In this document: positions 31,725-41,921 of the stretch, piece by piece
Numbering within the stretch: position 1 is the first letter of the stretch
Layout of the letters: each line of letters starts with the position of its first letter
Assembly: GCA_003116975.1 (NCBI GenBank)
Contig: BGKB01000027.1
Span: 186,001 to 250,000, forward strand
DNA: 64,000 nt
Origin: Aurantiochytrium sp. KH105
Lineage: Eukaryota > Sar > Bigyra > Thraustochytrida > Thraustochytriidae
Reading direction: 5' to 3'
Notes under the pieces: generated by a model
Told to the model about the DNA's origin: nothing
Databases searched by the model: none
Seen by the model: the letters and a program-made list of their open reading frames with translations, nothing else
Translations under genes and position numbers: made by a program

Positions 31725-32342
31725 ATGTCGGCCCCCAAGATCGCGATCGTGTACTACAGCATGTACGGGCACATCCTGAAGCTGGCGGACACGATGAGCG
31801 CCACGCTCACCAAGGCCGGATGCAGCGTCAAGACGCTCCAGGTGCAGGAGACGCTCCCGGAGAATGTGCTCGAGATGATGCACGCGCCGCCCAAGGCCGA
31901 TCACCCCATCGCGACGCCCGAAGACCTCGCCGAGGCTGACGGTGTTCTCTTTGGCATCCCCACGCGCTTCGGCATGGCCCCCGCCCAGATGAAGGCCTTC
32001 ATGGACATGACCGGTCAGCTCTGGGGACAGCAGAAGCTTCTCGGCAAACCTGCCGGCATCTTCTTTTCGACCGCGTCGATGGGAGGCGGCCAGGAGACCA
32101 CCGCTCTCACCTTTGTCACGCAGCTCACGCACCACGGCATGGTCTTCGTGCCCCTTGGCTTCCCGCACCCTGGCCAGTCCAACCTTGACGAGGTCCACGG
32201 CGGCTCGGCCTACGGTGCTGGCACCCTTGCCGGTGGTGATGGCTCGCGCATGCCTTCGGAGCTTGAGCTCAGCATTGCGGAGATGCAGGCCACCAACTTT
32301 GCCAAGATCGTCAAGAAGCTCGCCGTCAAGGACGAAGAGTAA
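31725..32342 (+). CDS. WrbA-type NAD(P)H:quinone oxidoreductase, paralog 2
   Basis: 205 residues, the standard WrbA length. The motifs are YYSMYGHI, GIPTRFGM, a flavin loop changed to STASMGGGQETT, HHGMVFVPLGF and GGSAYGAGT. The start is directly before the first beta strand, so there is no targeting extension and the protein is probably cytosolic. It is the second of three paralogs in this window, only ~1.8 kb from the first on the same strand, which suggests local duplication, although the spacer sequences show no obvious similarity. Confidence 0.94.
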   Translation: MSAPKIAIVYYSMYGHILKLADTMSATLTKAGCSVKTLQVQETLPENVLEMMHAPPKADHPIATPEDLAEADGVLFGIPTRFGMAPAQMKAFMDMTGQLWGQQKLLGKPAGIFFSTASMGGGQETTALTFVTQLTHHGMVFVPLGFPHPGQSNLDEVHGGSAYGAGTLAGGDGSRMPSELELSIAEMQATNFAKIVKKLAVKDEE

Positions 32343-32529
32343 ATTCGGTTCATTTTTTCCTTGATTATAGTACTAGCAACAAGACTGCTGTCACCAGGCC
32401 GGCAGATTTTTAGTAACAAACTCAAAGCTGTAACCCTTACGATGGATGTGAACTTGATTGATTTCTTCCTTGGTGACACAAACTGTACGTCCATCTATCT
32501 ATTCATCTATTTGAATCTGTTTCGTGGTC

Positions 32530-33192
32530 TCACTGACCGGCAATCTCACGAGACAGACCGAGTGTAAAGGCGAGAAACATGCCATTTTCGAAAACCATGA
32601 CGCCGAGGCCGAGCATGTTCACAACTGCACGCTGCAACGGCTCAAGCTCTGCAAGTTTAGCTGCGCGCACCTGGGCGGTGGTTTTCTCGCCTTCGCTTGG
32701 AACGCCAAGCCTTGCTTCAAGTTTCCGGAGCGAAGCAAGACAAACGCAAAACAAAGCAAAGGACTCCGTGAACTTTTGCTTGTACCAGGCAGCGTGACCT
32801 AAAAGTCGCATGAGAAACCAGTGCTCAGCCATGTAGAGCGCGGCAAAGATGCCGTGGAGCTTATTTCTGCGCTCGTCCGCGCTCAAATGAAAAATGACAA
32901 CGGCAAAGAGCCCGTGCACGTAGGTACCTAGTGTCCGCAATTTTACATCTGTTCGGGCCTTGCGAACGAGGAGCGCGACCTTGAGCCAGCCCATCGTCCA
33001 CAACACATGATGCGCCCACTTCGGCCATCCTTTACGGATCGTGAACGAGATGGTCGCAGGAAACACCGCAGGCTTATCCCCGCCCAAGCCAGCGTAGTAC
33101 ATGGCGCAGGGCACCCACTGCGCCATCAAAAAGTACCTCTGCGAAAGCGCTAGCTGTCGCGCGTCCATGGCTGTCCACAGCCGGTGCACCAT
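32530..33192 (-). CDS. Unknown multi-spanning membrane protein, 220 residues
   Basis: From the ATG at 33192 the protein is 220 residues, with about five hydrophobic segments (for example around MAQWVPCAMYYAGL, HHVLWTMGWLKVALL, VHGLFAVVIFHL, TESFALFCVCLA and GLGVMVFENGMFLAFTLGL) separated by short basic loops. The frame continues upstream for 44 more codons, but these are Arg/Ser-rich like the neighbouring GC-rich spacer. No family is recognised. It converges on WrbA paralog 2 with a 187-bp gap. Confidence 0.65.
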   Translation of the reverse strand: MVHRLWTAMDARQLALSQRYFLMAQWVPCAMYYAGLGGDKPAVFPATISFTIRKGWPKWAHHVLWTMGWLKVALLVRKARTDVKLRTLGTYVHGLFAVVIFHLSADERRNKLHGIFAALYMAEHWFLMRLLGHAAWYKQKFTESFALFCVCLASLRKLEARLGVPSEGEKTTAQVRAAKLAELEPLQRAVVNMLGLGVMVFENGMFLAFTLGLSREIAGQ

Positions 33193-33959
33193 GGTGCGAG
33201 CGCTTGTCGCGGACCGCAGATCGCGCGTACGAGCTGCGCTCAGGCGACGAGCCCTTGCGCTGCACGCGCGAACGCTCGAGCCCAGAACTTCTCTCTTTTC
33301 GGGTTGTGGTCTTCGCTTTCTCACTGCTGTCTCGCACTCACTGACTCAACCAAAGAACAAGAAGAGAGGGCCTCGTTTGTGGTCTAAAAGAGATCCGTTG
33401 GCGATCCGTTAGACCCATTTACTACTAGTAACCCGCGTCGCATGTCGCTTTGGGCGACGGCCACTTTAATGTCATGCATGGGCCTGGCTGGCCTTGTTTA
33501 TTGGTCATAAACCACGGTTCTAATCCCTGACTCTACTTGTATGCGATAGTCATTGTCTGTTTTGTCTGTGTTTTTGTCTGGTTGGCTGCCTGGTGTGGAT
33601 CACCTAGCTCGAGACACACCCCGCCTCATCTACCTCTCTTGACGTTGAGATACGGCTTTTTGCTCCTGATTCCGGTGGGATTCGCGACCTTGGGAACTCG
33701 CTGTCGAGCAGCTGCAGTCAAGTCAACCTAGTTATTTATTGAAGTCCTCTGCGCGCTTGCTCGCTCGCTGGCTGGCTCGCTGGCAGGCAGGCTGGCTGGC
33801 TGGCTGGCTGATTTGCTTGTTTGCTTGCTTGCACGCAGGCAGGTACGCACGTAGGCATTCGCGGTCGACAAACGCGGCTCGGGTGGGCGATTGCGCCCCC
33901 ACGCACCGCGCGTGCGCTGGTGCGAGGGCATCAAGCGCTGCACCCTCGAGTGAGGAGAA
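33193..33959. promoter_or_regulatory. Divergent spacer with GGCT/GCTT repeats
   Basis: 767 bases between divergent genes. From ~33755 to 33845 there is a run of CTGG, GGCT and TGCT tetranucleotides followed by GCAGGCAGG. I found no tRNA-like fold in this spacer by eye. Confidence 0.35.
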
Positions 33960-35852
33960 ATGTCCTCCGTTGGTGAAGAGCGCTCCATGGCAGAAACCTC
34001 GTGGCTCGCCGTGCCGAACCTAGCGGATGAAAGATCAGCCTTGGCGTGGAGCGCTCGAATGCTCGTAACATCCATCGAGGACACCTGTCCGCCTAACGAG
34101 AGCAATGTAGCCATCGTACTCATCATATACATTTGCTTTGGCATCGTATGGATTTTCTATCTCATTGGCAAATGCATCGTGTCGAAGAAGGCACGTCAAG
34201 CGCCTGCGGCTGCGAAAAAGTATGAGAAGGAAACTGAAAGCCAAATGCTCACCAGCAACAAACTCTCCGCAAGCACCAAGGTGAAACGAGGCGGCAGCGA
34301 AGTTCAGGATCAAGCCACAAACATGGCCATCAAACGAATTCTCTTTCAGAAAATGAACAAAGGATATGTCGATGACGACGACGAGGAAGACGAGGACAAC
34401 CTTGCAAAAGCAAAGCAGCTAAGGAAGTCCAAAAAGAATCGGAAGCAGAAGAAACCGAGGCTCGCCAAAAATTCCAAAGGAAGTACGCACTCCTCTTCAC
34501 ACAATGGAGATGACGATGACGACGACGACGAGGGGTATATCGAGGAAGGGAACGTGAACAGCAAGAAACGAGTCGATCCAGGTCGAGAACCGTGGGAAAC
34601 GGACGTGAAGAAAATCAAGTTTGATAAGCGAATAGGAGCTGGAAACTTTGGCGAAGTCTGGACAGGCACGTGGATGCATTCCAAGGTTGCCATCAAGACC
34701 GTGATTCGGGGCATGGCAGACAACAAAGTTTTTGTTGGCAAGTTTGTGGAGGAAATCCGACTCATGAGTGAGCTGCAGCATCCCAACATTGTCATGTTTC
34801 TTGGTGCGTGCATCCAGCCCCCTCACATTTGTCTCATTCTCGAATACTGCGTGCACGGGAATCTTGTCGAGTTTCTCCAGTCGGCGCGAGAGAAAGACAT
34901 TAACATCACGATGCACCTCATTCTGAAAATTGCTCTTGACATTGCACGAGGCATCAAATATCTTCACGACAAAATGAAAATTATTCAGCGCGATATCAAG
35001 GGTCGCAATGTCCTCATTGATGAGAATCTCAATGGGAAAATATCAGATTTCGGGCTCTCCCGCATCAAGAACGAAGACGACGCAGGCCTTACGGCCTGTG
35101 GTACCCCTGCCTGGACCGCCCCCGAGGTTGTCCGCATGGAAGAGTATACTGAGAAAGTCGACGTCTATTCTTTTGCGGTTGTTCTCTGGGAGCTCATCAC
35201 CCAGAGCGAGCCGTACGAAGGCGAGGGCGGCATTCAGGTTGCCTATGCAGCGGCGGAGCAAGGTCTCAGACCGCCGATTCCCAAATTCACCCCTCCTCGA
35301 TACAGCCGGCTCATGCAAGAGTGTTGGGCTGACTCGCCCCACGACCGTCCTCACTTTTCGGACATCCTTGAGCGTCTCTTCCAGATGATGAAGGACGAAA
35401 GCAATCCATTCAAGGCTGCAGAGTTTTATTTTGGGACTAAATCGCAAAACTACGACCCGACCGAGATCGAACGCTTGCTCGACGACAACGAACTGTTTGC
35501 CGGTCTCTTTCACGAGGATTACTCGGCGATTGTTGAAGAGCGCAAGGAGCTTCGCCGTCAGGAACTTGAGCGATCGAACTCGCTCAAGAACAAGAGCGCT
35601 GAGTCTGCAGTGGTCCTTCCGGCGTCGAATAAGGCGACAATTATGGGCTCTCTCATGCCACTCCATCTGAAAAAGCCAAGCACTGTCGAGCTCGAAATCG
35701 AGCATATTGACAATAGCGAAGAGTCTGTCACCCCAGCGAAGAGCGACATCAAATTGATTGATGCAGACGTCGTCGAAGCACCAAGTCTCGACGGGACGGA
35801 AGAGAAGGACCCAATTGACACGACGGACACGACAGGGGAGGGGAAAAGTTGA
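33960..35852 (+). CDS. Membrane-anchored TKL (Raf/DRK-like) kinase with QRD catalytic loop
   Basis: 630 residues. One membrane segment lies at ~50-70 after a short N-terminal region, followed by a basic/acidic linker and a TKL kinase domain (~220-490). The glycine loop is GAGNFGEVWTG, VAIK supplies the beta-3 Lys, and DFGLS and GTPAWTAPE are intact. The catalytic loop reads IIQRDIKGRN, with Gln343 replacing the HRD His, while the catalytic Asp and Asn remain. The protein may therefore be active but with altered regulation. The C-terminal ~140 residues are charged and disordered. TKL kinases of protists act in stress and developmental signalling. There is no signal peptide, so the topology is likely a single anchor with the kinase in the cytosol. 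Confidence 0.88.
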   Translation: MSSVGEERSMAETSWLAVPNLADERSALAWSARMLVTSIEDTCPPNESNVAIVLIIYICFGIVWIFYLIGKCIVSKKARQAPAAAKKYEKETESQMLTSNKLSASTKVKRGGSEVQDQATNMAIKRILFQKMNKGYVDDDDEEDEDNLAKAKQLRKSKKNRKQKKPRLAKNSKGSTHSSSHNGDDDDDDDEGYIEEGNVNSKKRVDPGREPWETDVKKIKFDKRIGAGNFGEVWTGTWMHSKVAIKTVIRGMADNKVFVGKFVEEIRLMSELQHPNIVMFLGACIQPPHICLILEYCVHGNLVEFLQSAREKDINITMHLILKIALDIARGIKYLHDKMKIIQRDIKGRNVLIDENLNGKISDFGLSRIKNEDDAGLTACGTPAWTAPEVVRMEEYTEKVDVYSFAVVLWELITQSEPYEGEGGIQVAYAAAEQGLRPPIPKFTPPRYSRLMQECWADSPHDRPHFSDILERLFQMMKDESNPFKAAEFYFGTKSQNYDPTEIERLLDDNELFAGLFHEDYSAIVEERKELRRQELERSNSLKNKSAESAVVLPASNKATIMGSLMPLHLKKPSTVELEIEHIDNSEESVTPAKSDIKLIDADVVEAPSLDGTEEKDPIDTTDTTGEGKS

Positions 35853-36120
35853 ACTATGGAAATTGAGGAGAGAGCCCCGAAACAAGGATTTAACGATCGA
35901 ACGGACAGCGTATGAGCACTGTTTCGTTCTCGCTAGGCATGTTTGTGAAAGGAACTGCGAGTTCTTATTTGATGTATTTTGTTCAACAGTTGTCTTTGAT
36001 GTGCTCTGACCAGCAGAAGCGATTCTTCTCAAGTGGCGGAAAGGTTCCATCCGTGGATGAAAGCGTATAAATAAAGAAGGTGAACCGCTTCGACCTCGGC
36101 TGGCCGGCGGTTGCCTTACG

Positions 36121-39100
36121 ATGAAGTCCCATTTTTTTCTCGCAGCCTCTCACTCGCCCCTCCATTCACCATGCCATTCAATCAACCCCATTCCCACAAG
36201 CTCCTCACCACCAAATCATCAGAACCTTCTCTTGCGCGCCGGCGCACTTGGTCCCCGTCACGGCGTGCCGTGTGACGGCTCCCGAGAGGCGCCGAGGCGA
36301 CGGCAAAATTGGCGAAAATTGGCCCAAGCAAGCCAAGCAGAACCTGAAGACGCCGGCCCCATCGGCTCGAGGCAACCGCCATGCCGGGCCCGGGCGAGCC
36401 GCCCTGGGCAGCGGCGGCGCGGGGNCCGCTGCGCCGAGCCGGGCCCGCGCGCGCCCGCGGGCCGCGCCTGGGCAAGGCCGCGGATACGATGGCGCGCGGG
36501 GCCCCGACGCCGGCCCCGAGCTGCCGCTGCCGCCGCCGCGCTGGCCTGGGCTCTCGTGGTGGCGTGCGCGGCGCTCGTGGGCTCCGCGAACGGAGGCTTC
36601 TACGACAATGACTTTGGCGGCGGCGGCGGCGGCGGCGACTTTGGCGGCGGCGGCGGCGGTGGCATGGGCATGGGCGGCCTCAACGACTTTGACGAGGCCG
36701 AAGTGAACCTCGTCATCCATGTCGTGCCGCACTCACATGTGGACGCCGGCTGGCTCGACACCGCCGACGTGGCCTATGAGTCTTCGGTGTCTGTCATTCT
36801 GAGCAAAGTCCTCGAGCAGCTCGAGAACTCACCCGACCGCCGATTCGTCTGGGCTGAGACCTATTTCTTTCGACGATGGTACGCCGCTCTGGGCCAGGGC
36901 GACAAAATGCGGGTGCGAAAACTGGTAGGCAGTGGTCGTTTCGAGTTCGTCAGTGGAGGCATGGTGGAACATGACGAGGCGCTCAACTCATGGGACGCCG
37001 TGGTGGACCAAATGACTGCGGGCCACGAGTGGCTGGAGCAACATCTCGGCGTGCGTCCCACTGTGGCATGGCAGGCCGATGCTGCGGGCCATAGCGACGC
37101 CACGCCCGCATTACTTTCGCAAATGGGCTTCGAGGCGCTCTTTCTAGGTCGCGTGCACTTTCGCGTCAAACAGCAATTTAGCAACCAGAGACACCTTGAA
37201 TTTATCTGGCGAGGCAAGGACCTTAGCGGCGCCCGCGAGCGCGGATCAGGGGCATGGCGGCCAGGAGATGTATTCACGCACGTCATGTACAATGGGCTTT
37301 CTGCGCCCGAGGGCTACGACTTTGAAAGCGGCAAGGGCGTGCGCCAGGTGACCAACGCCAAACGCCGGGCCGAACGCCTCGTCGACGACCTTCGTAAATG
37401 GGCCATCAGCTACCGAACACACCACCTCTTTGTACCCTTTGGCGATACAATGCGCTTTATTGAAGCCGACAAGCAGTTCACGAACATGGAAAAACTGATG
37501 GGCTTTATCAACAAAAACATTCGCGACGTGCAGATTCGCTTCTCAACGGCATCCGAGTATTTACGCAGCGTGCGCGAAACTGCGGCGGTGACGGCGCTTG
37601 AATTTCCTCAATACATTGGGGACTTTTTCCCATACGCTGATCACAAAGACTCGTACTGGTCTGGGCTCTTTTCTACGCGGATGCGCTTCAAAGAAAAGTG
37701 TAGGGATGTGCAAGCGCTTGCACGGTCTGCTGAGGTGTTTTTCGCTCTAGCGAGAGCGCGTGCCACAGCCCTTGGCGATGCGCCGCGGATTGGGTCCGTA
37801 AACAACGGCCAGGTGGATGCAGAACCCATGCATGGTCCACTGGAATGGGACACGAAACTCTTTCAGCGCCTTGGCCACCTCAGAGAGGTGGCGACCTGGA
37901 TGACGCATCACCACGCCATTACGGGTGCTAGCCGTGCGCAGGTGATTCAGAACTTCAACATCAATATTGACGACGCCCAAGATAGCGGCAGCAGCGTGCT
38001 CGAGGCTGCAATATCTCAATTGCTTACCAAGCGAAGCGCGGACTTTAAAGCGCAGGGTCCTCGCGTTCGCCCAACGCTATCGAGCGTCCCTTTCAACCTT
38101 GAACAAGACCTTATTGCGCTCGCCGAGGACACAGGCGCCGCAAGTGCCGTCGAGCATCCGATTATCCTCACAAATCCTGACGCGGTGGAACGTGTGGAAG
38201 TCGTGCATATATATGTGGGAAATGACTGGGCAGCTTTGCGGCATGTCCACGTTGTCGATCACGAGGGCGCCGCAGTCGACGCGCAACTGTACCATTTTAT
38301 GGCGTCTTCGCCCAAAAAGGCCCGTGGTGGGACTGGCGGAGGAGGCATGGGTCAGCCATTCGGGGGCCGTGGTGGCTATCCGGGCGGTGGTGGTGGTGTT
38401 GGCGGAGGAGGAGGAGCTTTTGCCGGGGGTGGCATGAATTCTGGGGGTGCAGGGGGCTTTGCAGGAGGTGGTGGGGCTGGCATGGGTGGCATGGGTCAAG
38501 GCCAACCCATGCGCGGAAATCAAGGAGGTTTTGCGCGTGGACAAGGCCAATTTGGAGGCAATTTTGACCCTTATCAGCAAGCTTTTCCCAATGATGCTTA
38601 TGGAGGTGGATTTAACGACCGCACGGGCGGTGGCGGCCGAATGAGCGGTGGGTTCAACAACAACAACAACAATGACGGCTTCGGAGGCGGAGCTGGCAAT
38701 GGATTTGGTGGATCTCCCGGCGCAAACGCCGGCATGGGCGGCAATATGGGCAACCCGAATGGTCGCATGCGTGGCGGTGGAGACAACTATGCCGCCAATG
38801 ACTTTTACGGAGCTGGTGGCAATTTCAACAATCGCATGCAAGGGCGGCGTTTACAGTCGATGCAAATGCCCATGGGCGTCGGTCAACAGCAGCAACAGCA
38901 ACAGCAAAAGGTTCAAACCCGCATCTTTTTGTCCTTTGTCGCTCGTGTGCCGCCTTTGGGCGTTACTACCTTTTTCTGCTACACGTCGTCGCCTCGCGAT
39001 CGTATGAAAAACGCACAACTTGTCGGAGCCGCAACGCCCGTCACCCAAGTGTACGAGCTTGCCAATGGCAAGATTCTCGGGTCGCGCGCGCAGCAAGTTG

Positions 39101-41430
39101 CTCGCGGAGCGGCTAGAAACATGTATGGTGGTGGGCTTGGCGGAGGGGCAAGGGGAGTTGGGGGCGACCCATATGGTGGCGGCTTTCGACAACAAACGCA
39201 ACAACAAATGCGCCAGCCGATGCAAGGTCAACCACAACAACAACTACGCATGAGAGGTGGCGGCGGTGTGCAAAATGCTGGTGCTGGTGGTGGCGCCGCA
39301 GACAAGGGTGCAAACGCGGACAATGCCGCGGATGGTCTCGAGTATGTCTCGGAATTGACTGGAGCGGACCGAACGATCTCGGTCGAAAACACGCTCGTTC
39401 AGGTGCACATCAACACCGCAACGGGTATGCTGCAATCTATTCTGGACAAGCGAACAAAGCGAAATACACTCTTGAACCAACGCTTCCTTCAATATCCAGG
39501 GTCCCGTAGTGGCACTCACCTTTTTCGTCCGGAACCAGTGCGCGCGGTGGATTTTGGAAACAAAATCACGCTCGGCGTCACCAAAGGTCCGATTTTCGAG
39601 CAGGTTCAAGTCATTGGTAGCAACGGACTCGGCCAGACCATCCGCGTGTACAAGGAGGTCAGCGGAAGTGATACCTCTTCGCAAATGCGGGGCGGGGGTG
39701 ATCCTCAAGATGGAGAAGAGGTGGACCCTGCTCAAGACTTGCTTTCTGGGGTGGAACTCGCCATTATGGTCGGCTTTGAGGTCGGTATGGACACGGTCAT
39801 GCGTCTGGAAACGAGCATGGACACGGATGGCGTCTTTTACTCCGACAATGCCCTTGGCGAGCTCATCAAACGAACAACACATCGGGAGGCGCCCCTTGCA
39901 AGCAATGTGTTTCCCGCTACCTCAACGGTAGCACTGCGAGATAATCAAGCCACGGCAGTGACACGCATGGGCCAAATCTTGGCTCTTGTGAGCAAGACTC
40001 CATTCGCCGCAAGCAGCCCCTTTGCAGACTCGGGGACTGGGACCTTGGAAACCATGTTGCACCGCAACCACGAGGACGACGATGGGCGCGGGCTGGACGA
40101 GCCTCTGAACGACTTTTCCACGACTCATTTCGCCTGTACACTCTTGGTGGGCACACCCGGCGAGGTATTGGAGCGGCTTCCGCACGTTCAGCGGCGAACG
40201 GTGCGCCCAGCGCGGCCACTCTATGCTCTTGAGCGCCCGGAGCTCTCCAAGTTGCTTCGGCGCGAAAACTGGGCCTCGCGCTTCAGCACAAGAGTGAGCT
40301 TTGCAGCGGACGTTTTGCCTCGTCAGGTTGAGCTGGAGACTGCTCGCGTGCGGGGGGCGTCAGGGGACCAAGTGCTGCTGCGCTTTCGTAATTTAGGGAC
40401 TGGCTCGCGCGTGACGTTTGATCTTGTGGGAAGGTTCTTTCAAGAGGAGTTTCGCGTGCAGAGCCTTCAGGAGACAAGTCTTGCAGGCGGAGCTCTTGCG
40501 CACAAACGCTTTGGCGCGCCGTTTCATGGATCAAGCTTTGCTTCGCTTGCATCGCACGCCTCCTTCGAGTACATGATACCCCCGCGTGCGTCCACGGGCA
40601 TCGACAACAATGGGGAGGACGGTGAGGTGGGTGCTGATTTAAACACTCAGGTTGTCCTAAACCCGGGCGAGATCCGCACCTTCATCGTTTCACTCTCGGT
40701 CCTTGAGGATGCGGAGCGCGTTGTGTCCATTTACGGATCAGCAACGAAAGGCCCAGTGCCGAAAATGCGAGGAGGCGGCAGTGGTGGCGGCAGTGGTGGC
40801 GGCGGCAAGACGTTGCTGGGGAAAGCAGCCCCGGGAAGCGGAAGTTATAACAGTGGCAGCACTGCACGCACCGGAGGCGGCGGTAGCGGCGGTATCAGCA
40901 GCGGAAGCGGCAGTTCCAGTGACAGCGTCGCCAAAGAGAAGAGAAAGGCCGAACTGGAAAAGATTGCCAAGAGCCACAAGACGAACATTGAGTTTCTGCA
41001 ACAACGGGTGGAGACGTACAAGTCGAGCATTGACGTCTTGTTGGCGCACATTCAGAACATTGACGCTCAGGGCAAAGTTGATGATGACACTGTGAGTGAG
41101 CTCAAGACGCAAGAGCGAAATTTGGACAAGGCCAAGGCTTCACTGCAGTCCGCTCACCAGGAACTTCGCGACGTGGAGATGCAGATTCAGTCGATCGACT
41201 CTTCGTATCAGATTGGCGCAGTCTTTGAGATAGAAGACGAGATTCGTCTCCGCACGGCAGAGGCCACGGTGCACGGTGCGGTTGCGGGCGCTGCAGCGAT
41301 GCTGCTCCTCCTTGTTGCCGGCAACTGGATCTTTGCGGGAGGCTTTCGCCTCGTTCGATCCTATGTGCCCATAAGCATTCGCTTTCACAGCGAAAGCCCG
41401 AACCTTGATGAAGAGTCCAAATTAAATTGA
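36121..41430 (+). CDS. Giant GH38 alpha-mannosidase with Gly-rich insertions and C-terminal membrane anchor
   Basis: 1769 residues if read from 36121. The GH38 catalytic domain starts near residue 195 (VVPHSHVDAGWL, metal-binding His/Asp) and carries the nucleophile region WQADAAGHSD (Asp319). The mid-domain HHAITG is at ~596, and C-terminal beta domains follow. The family trims mannose from N-glycans in the Golgi, vacuole or lysosome. Three Gly-rich blocks interrupt it (~730-930 with Gln run, ~1000-1065, ~1545-1600). A coiled coil (~1605-1700) and a membrane helix (~1719-1743) close the protein, so it is probably a lumenal enzyme with a C-terminal anchor. A signal-peptide-like stretch is at ~134-157. 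The true start is uncertain: the region before it contains an ambiguous base and a better ATG in another frame. Confidence 0.85.
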   Translation: MKSHFFLAASHSPLHSPCHSINPIPTSSSPPNHQNLLLRAGALGPRHGVPCDGSREAPRRRQNWRKLAQASQAEPEDAGPIGSRQPPCRARASRPGQRRRGXRCAEPGPRAPAGRAWARPRIRWRAGPRRRPRAAAAAAALAWALVVACAALVGSANGGFYDNDFGGGGGGGDFGGGGGGGMGMGGLNDFDEAEVNLVIHVVPHSHVDAGWLDTADVAYESSVSVILSKVLEQLENSPDRRFVWAETYFFRRWYAALGQGDKMRVRKLVGSGRFEFVSGGMVEHDEALNSWDAVVDQMTAGHEWLEQHLGVRPTVAWQADAAGHSDATPALLSQMGFEALFLGRVHFRVKQQFSNQRHLEFIWRGKDLSGARERGSGAWRPGDVFTHVMYNGLSAPEGYDFESGKGVRQVTNAKRRAERLVDDLRKWAISYRTHHLFVPFGDTMRFIEADKQFTNMEKLMGFINKNIRDVQIRFSTASEYLRSVRETAAVTALEFPQYIGDFFPYADHKDSYWSGLFSTRMRFKEKCRDVQALARSAEVFFALARARATALGDAPRIGSVNNGQVDAEPMHGPLEWDTKLFQRLGHLREVATWMTHHHAITGASRAQVIQNFNINIDDAQDSGSSVLEAAISQLLTKRSADFKAQGPRVRPTLSSVPFNLEQDLIALAEDTGAASAVEHPIILTNPDAVERVEVVHIYVGNDWAALRHVHVVDHEGAAVDAQLYHFMASSPKKARGGTGGGGMGQPFGGRGGYPGGGGGVGGGGGAFAGGGMNSGGAGGFAGGGGAGMGGMGQGQPMRGNQGGFARGQGQFGGNFDPYQQAFPNDAYGGGFNDRTGGGGRMSGGFNNNNNNDGFGGGAGNGFGGSPGANAGMGGNMGNPNGRMRGGGDNYAANDFYGAGGNFNNRMQGRRLQSMQMPMGVGQQQQQQQQKVQTRIFLSFVARVPPLGVTTFFCYTSSPRDRMKNAQLVGAATPVTQVYELANGKILGSRAQQVARGAARNMYGGGLGGGARGVGGDPYGGGFRQQTQQQMRQPMQGQPQQQLRMRGGGGVQNAGAGGGAADKGANADNAADGLEYVSELTGADRTISVENTLVQVHINTATGMLQSILDKRTKRNTLLNQRFLQYPGSRSGTHLFRPEPVRAVDFGNKITLGVTKGPIFEQVQVIGSNGLGQTIRVYKEVSGSDTSSQMRGGGDPQDGEEVDPAQDLLSGVELAIMVGFEVGMDTVMRLETSMDTDGVFYSDNALGELIKRTTHREAPLASNVFPATSTVALRDNQATAVTRMGQILALVSKTPFAASSPFADSGTGTLETMLHRNHEDDDGRGLDEPLNDFSTTHFACTLLVGTPGEVLERLPHVQRRTVRPARPLYALERPELSKLLRRENWASRFSTRVSFAADVLPRQVELETARVRGASGDQVLLRFRNLGTGSRVTFDLVGRFFQEEFRVQSLQETSLAGGALAHKRFGAPFHGSSFASLASHASFEYMIPPRASTGIDNNGEDGEVGADLNTQVVLNPGEIRTFIVSLSVLEDAERVVSIYGSATKGPVPKMRGGGSGGGSGGGGKTLLGKAAPGSGSYNSGSTARTGGGGSGGISSGSGSSSDSVAKEKRKAELEKIAKSHKTNIEFLQQRVETYKSSIDVLLAHIQNIDAQGKVDDDTVSELKTQERNLDKAKASLQSAHQELRDVEMQIQSIDSSYQIGAVFEIEDEIRLRTAEATVHGAVAGAAAMLLLLVAGNWIFAGGFRLVRSYVPISIRFHSESPNLDEESKLN

Positions 41431-41921
41431 CTTGTGGTTTATGACATAGAGGGACAGGGGCCTGTATTTTGCAAAAGAAGAAGAGAATAGAAGTGCAGAC
41501 ATAATAGTGTTTGGTTGCCATGGCGCAGATGAGATGCATTCCGGCCTTGCACCAATCAGGAGGGGAGATAACGTCTAATTTGCGAGCGGAAGATGTATCG
41601 AACAAAAGGTGCCTTGGCTTGACATGGGATTTGGCATTCGGCACGGTTGGTGGTTCTGATGTGCGCGAAAGATCGATGAATGAGAATCGATCACTGTGGG
41701 TTGAAACTTAATTGGAGGATGAGCGGATGGACGATAGCTCTGACTAAATACAAAGACAACAAAGAAATGAAATGACGGCGGCGGACGGCGGTCGGTCGGT
41801 CGGTCGATGGATGCGTTGAGTTGGTCGATGTGTTGATCGATCTGTAAAATTCCCAGTGAGAGAAAGAGACGAAGAGCGCGCGAGCGAGAGAAAACGTTTC
41901 GGCGATCTCCCCTGCATTCGT
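41431..41921. other. Convergent spacer with GGTC repeats
   Basis: 490 bases between converging stops. A short (GGTC)n lies at ~41790-41806. Nothing else is supported. Confidence 0.4.

Noticed and set aside
31287-32198. 303-codon minus-strand frame over WrbA paralog 2
   Set aside because: Antisense shadow of a clear WrbA gene; no family similarity of its own.
33360-33540. tRNA-like GGTTCTAATCC in the divergent spacer
   Set aside because: No acceptor, D-arm or anticodon stem could be paired around it. I found no convincing tRNA or rRNA anywhere by eye, but a covariance search would be decisive.
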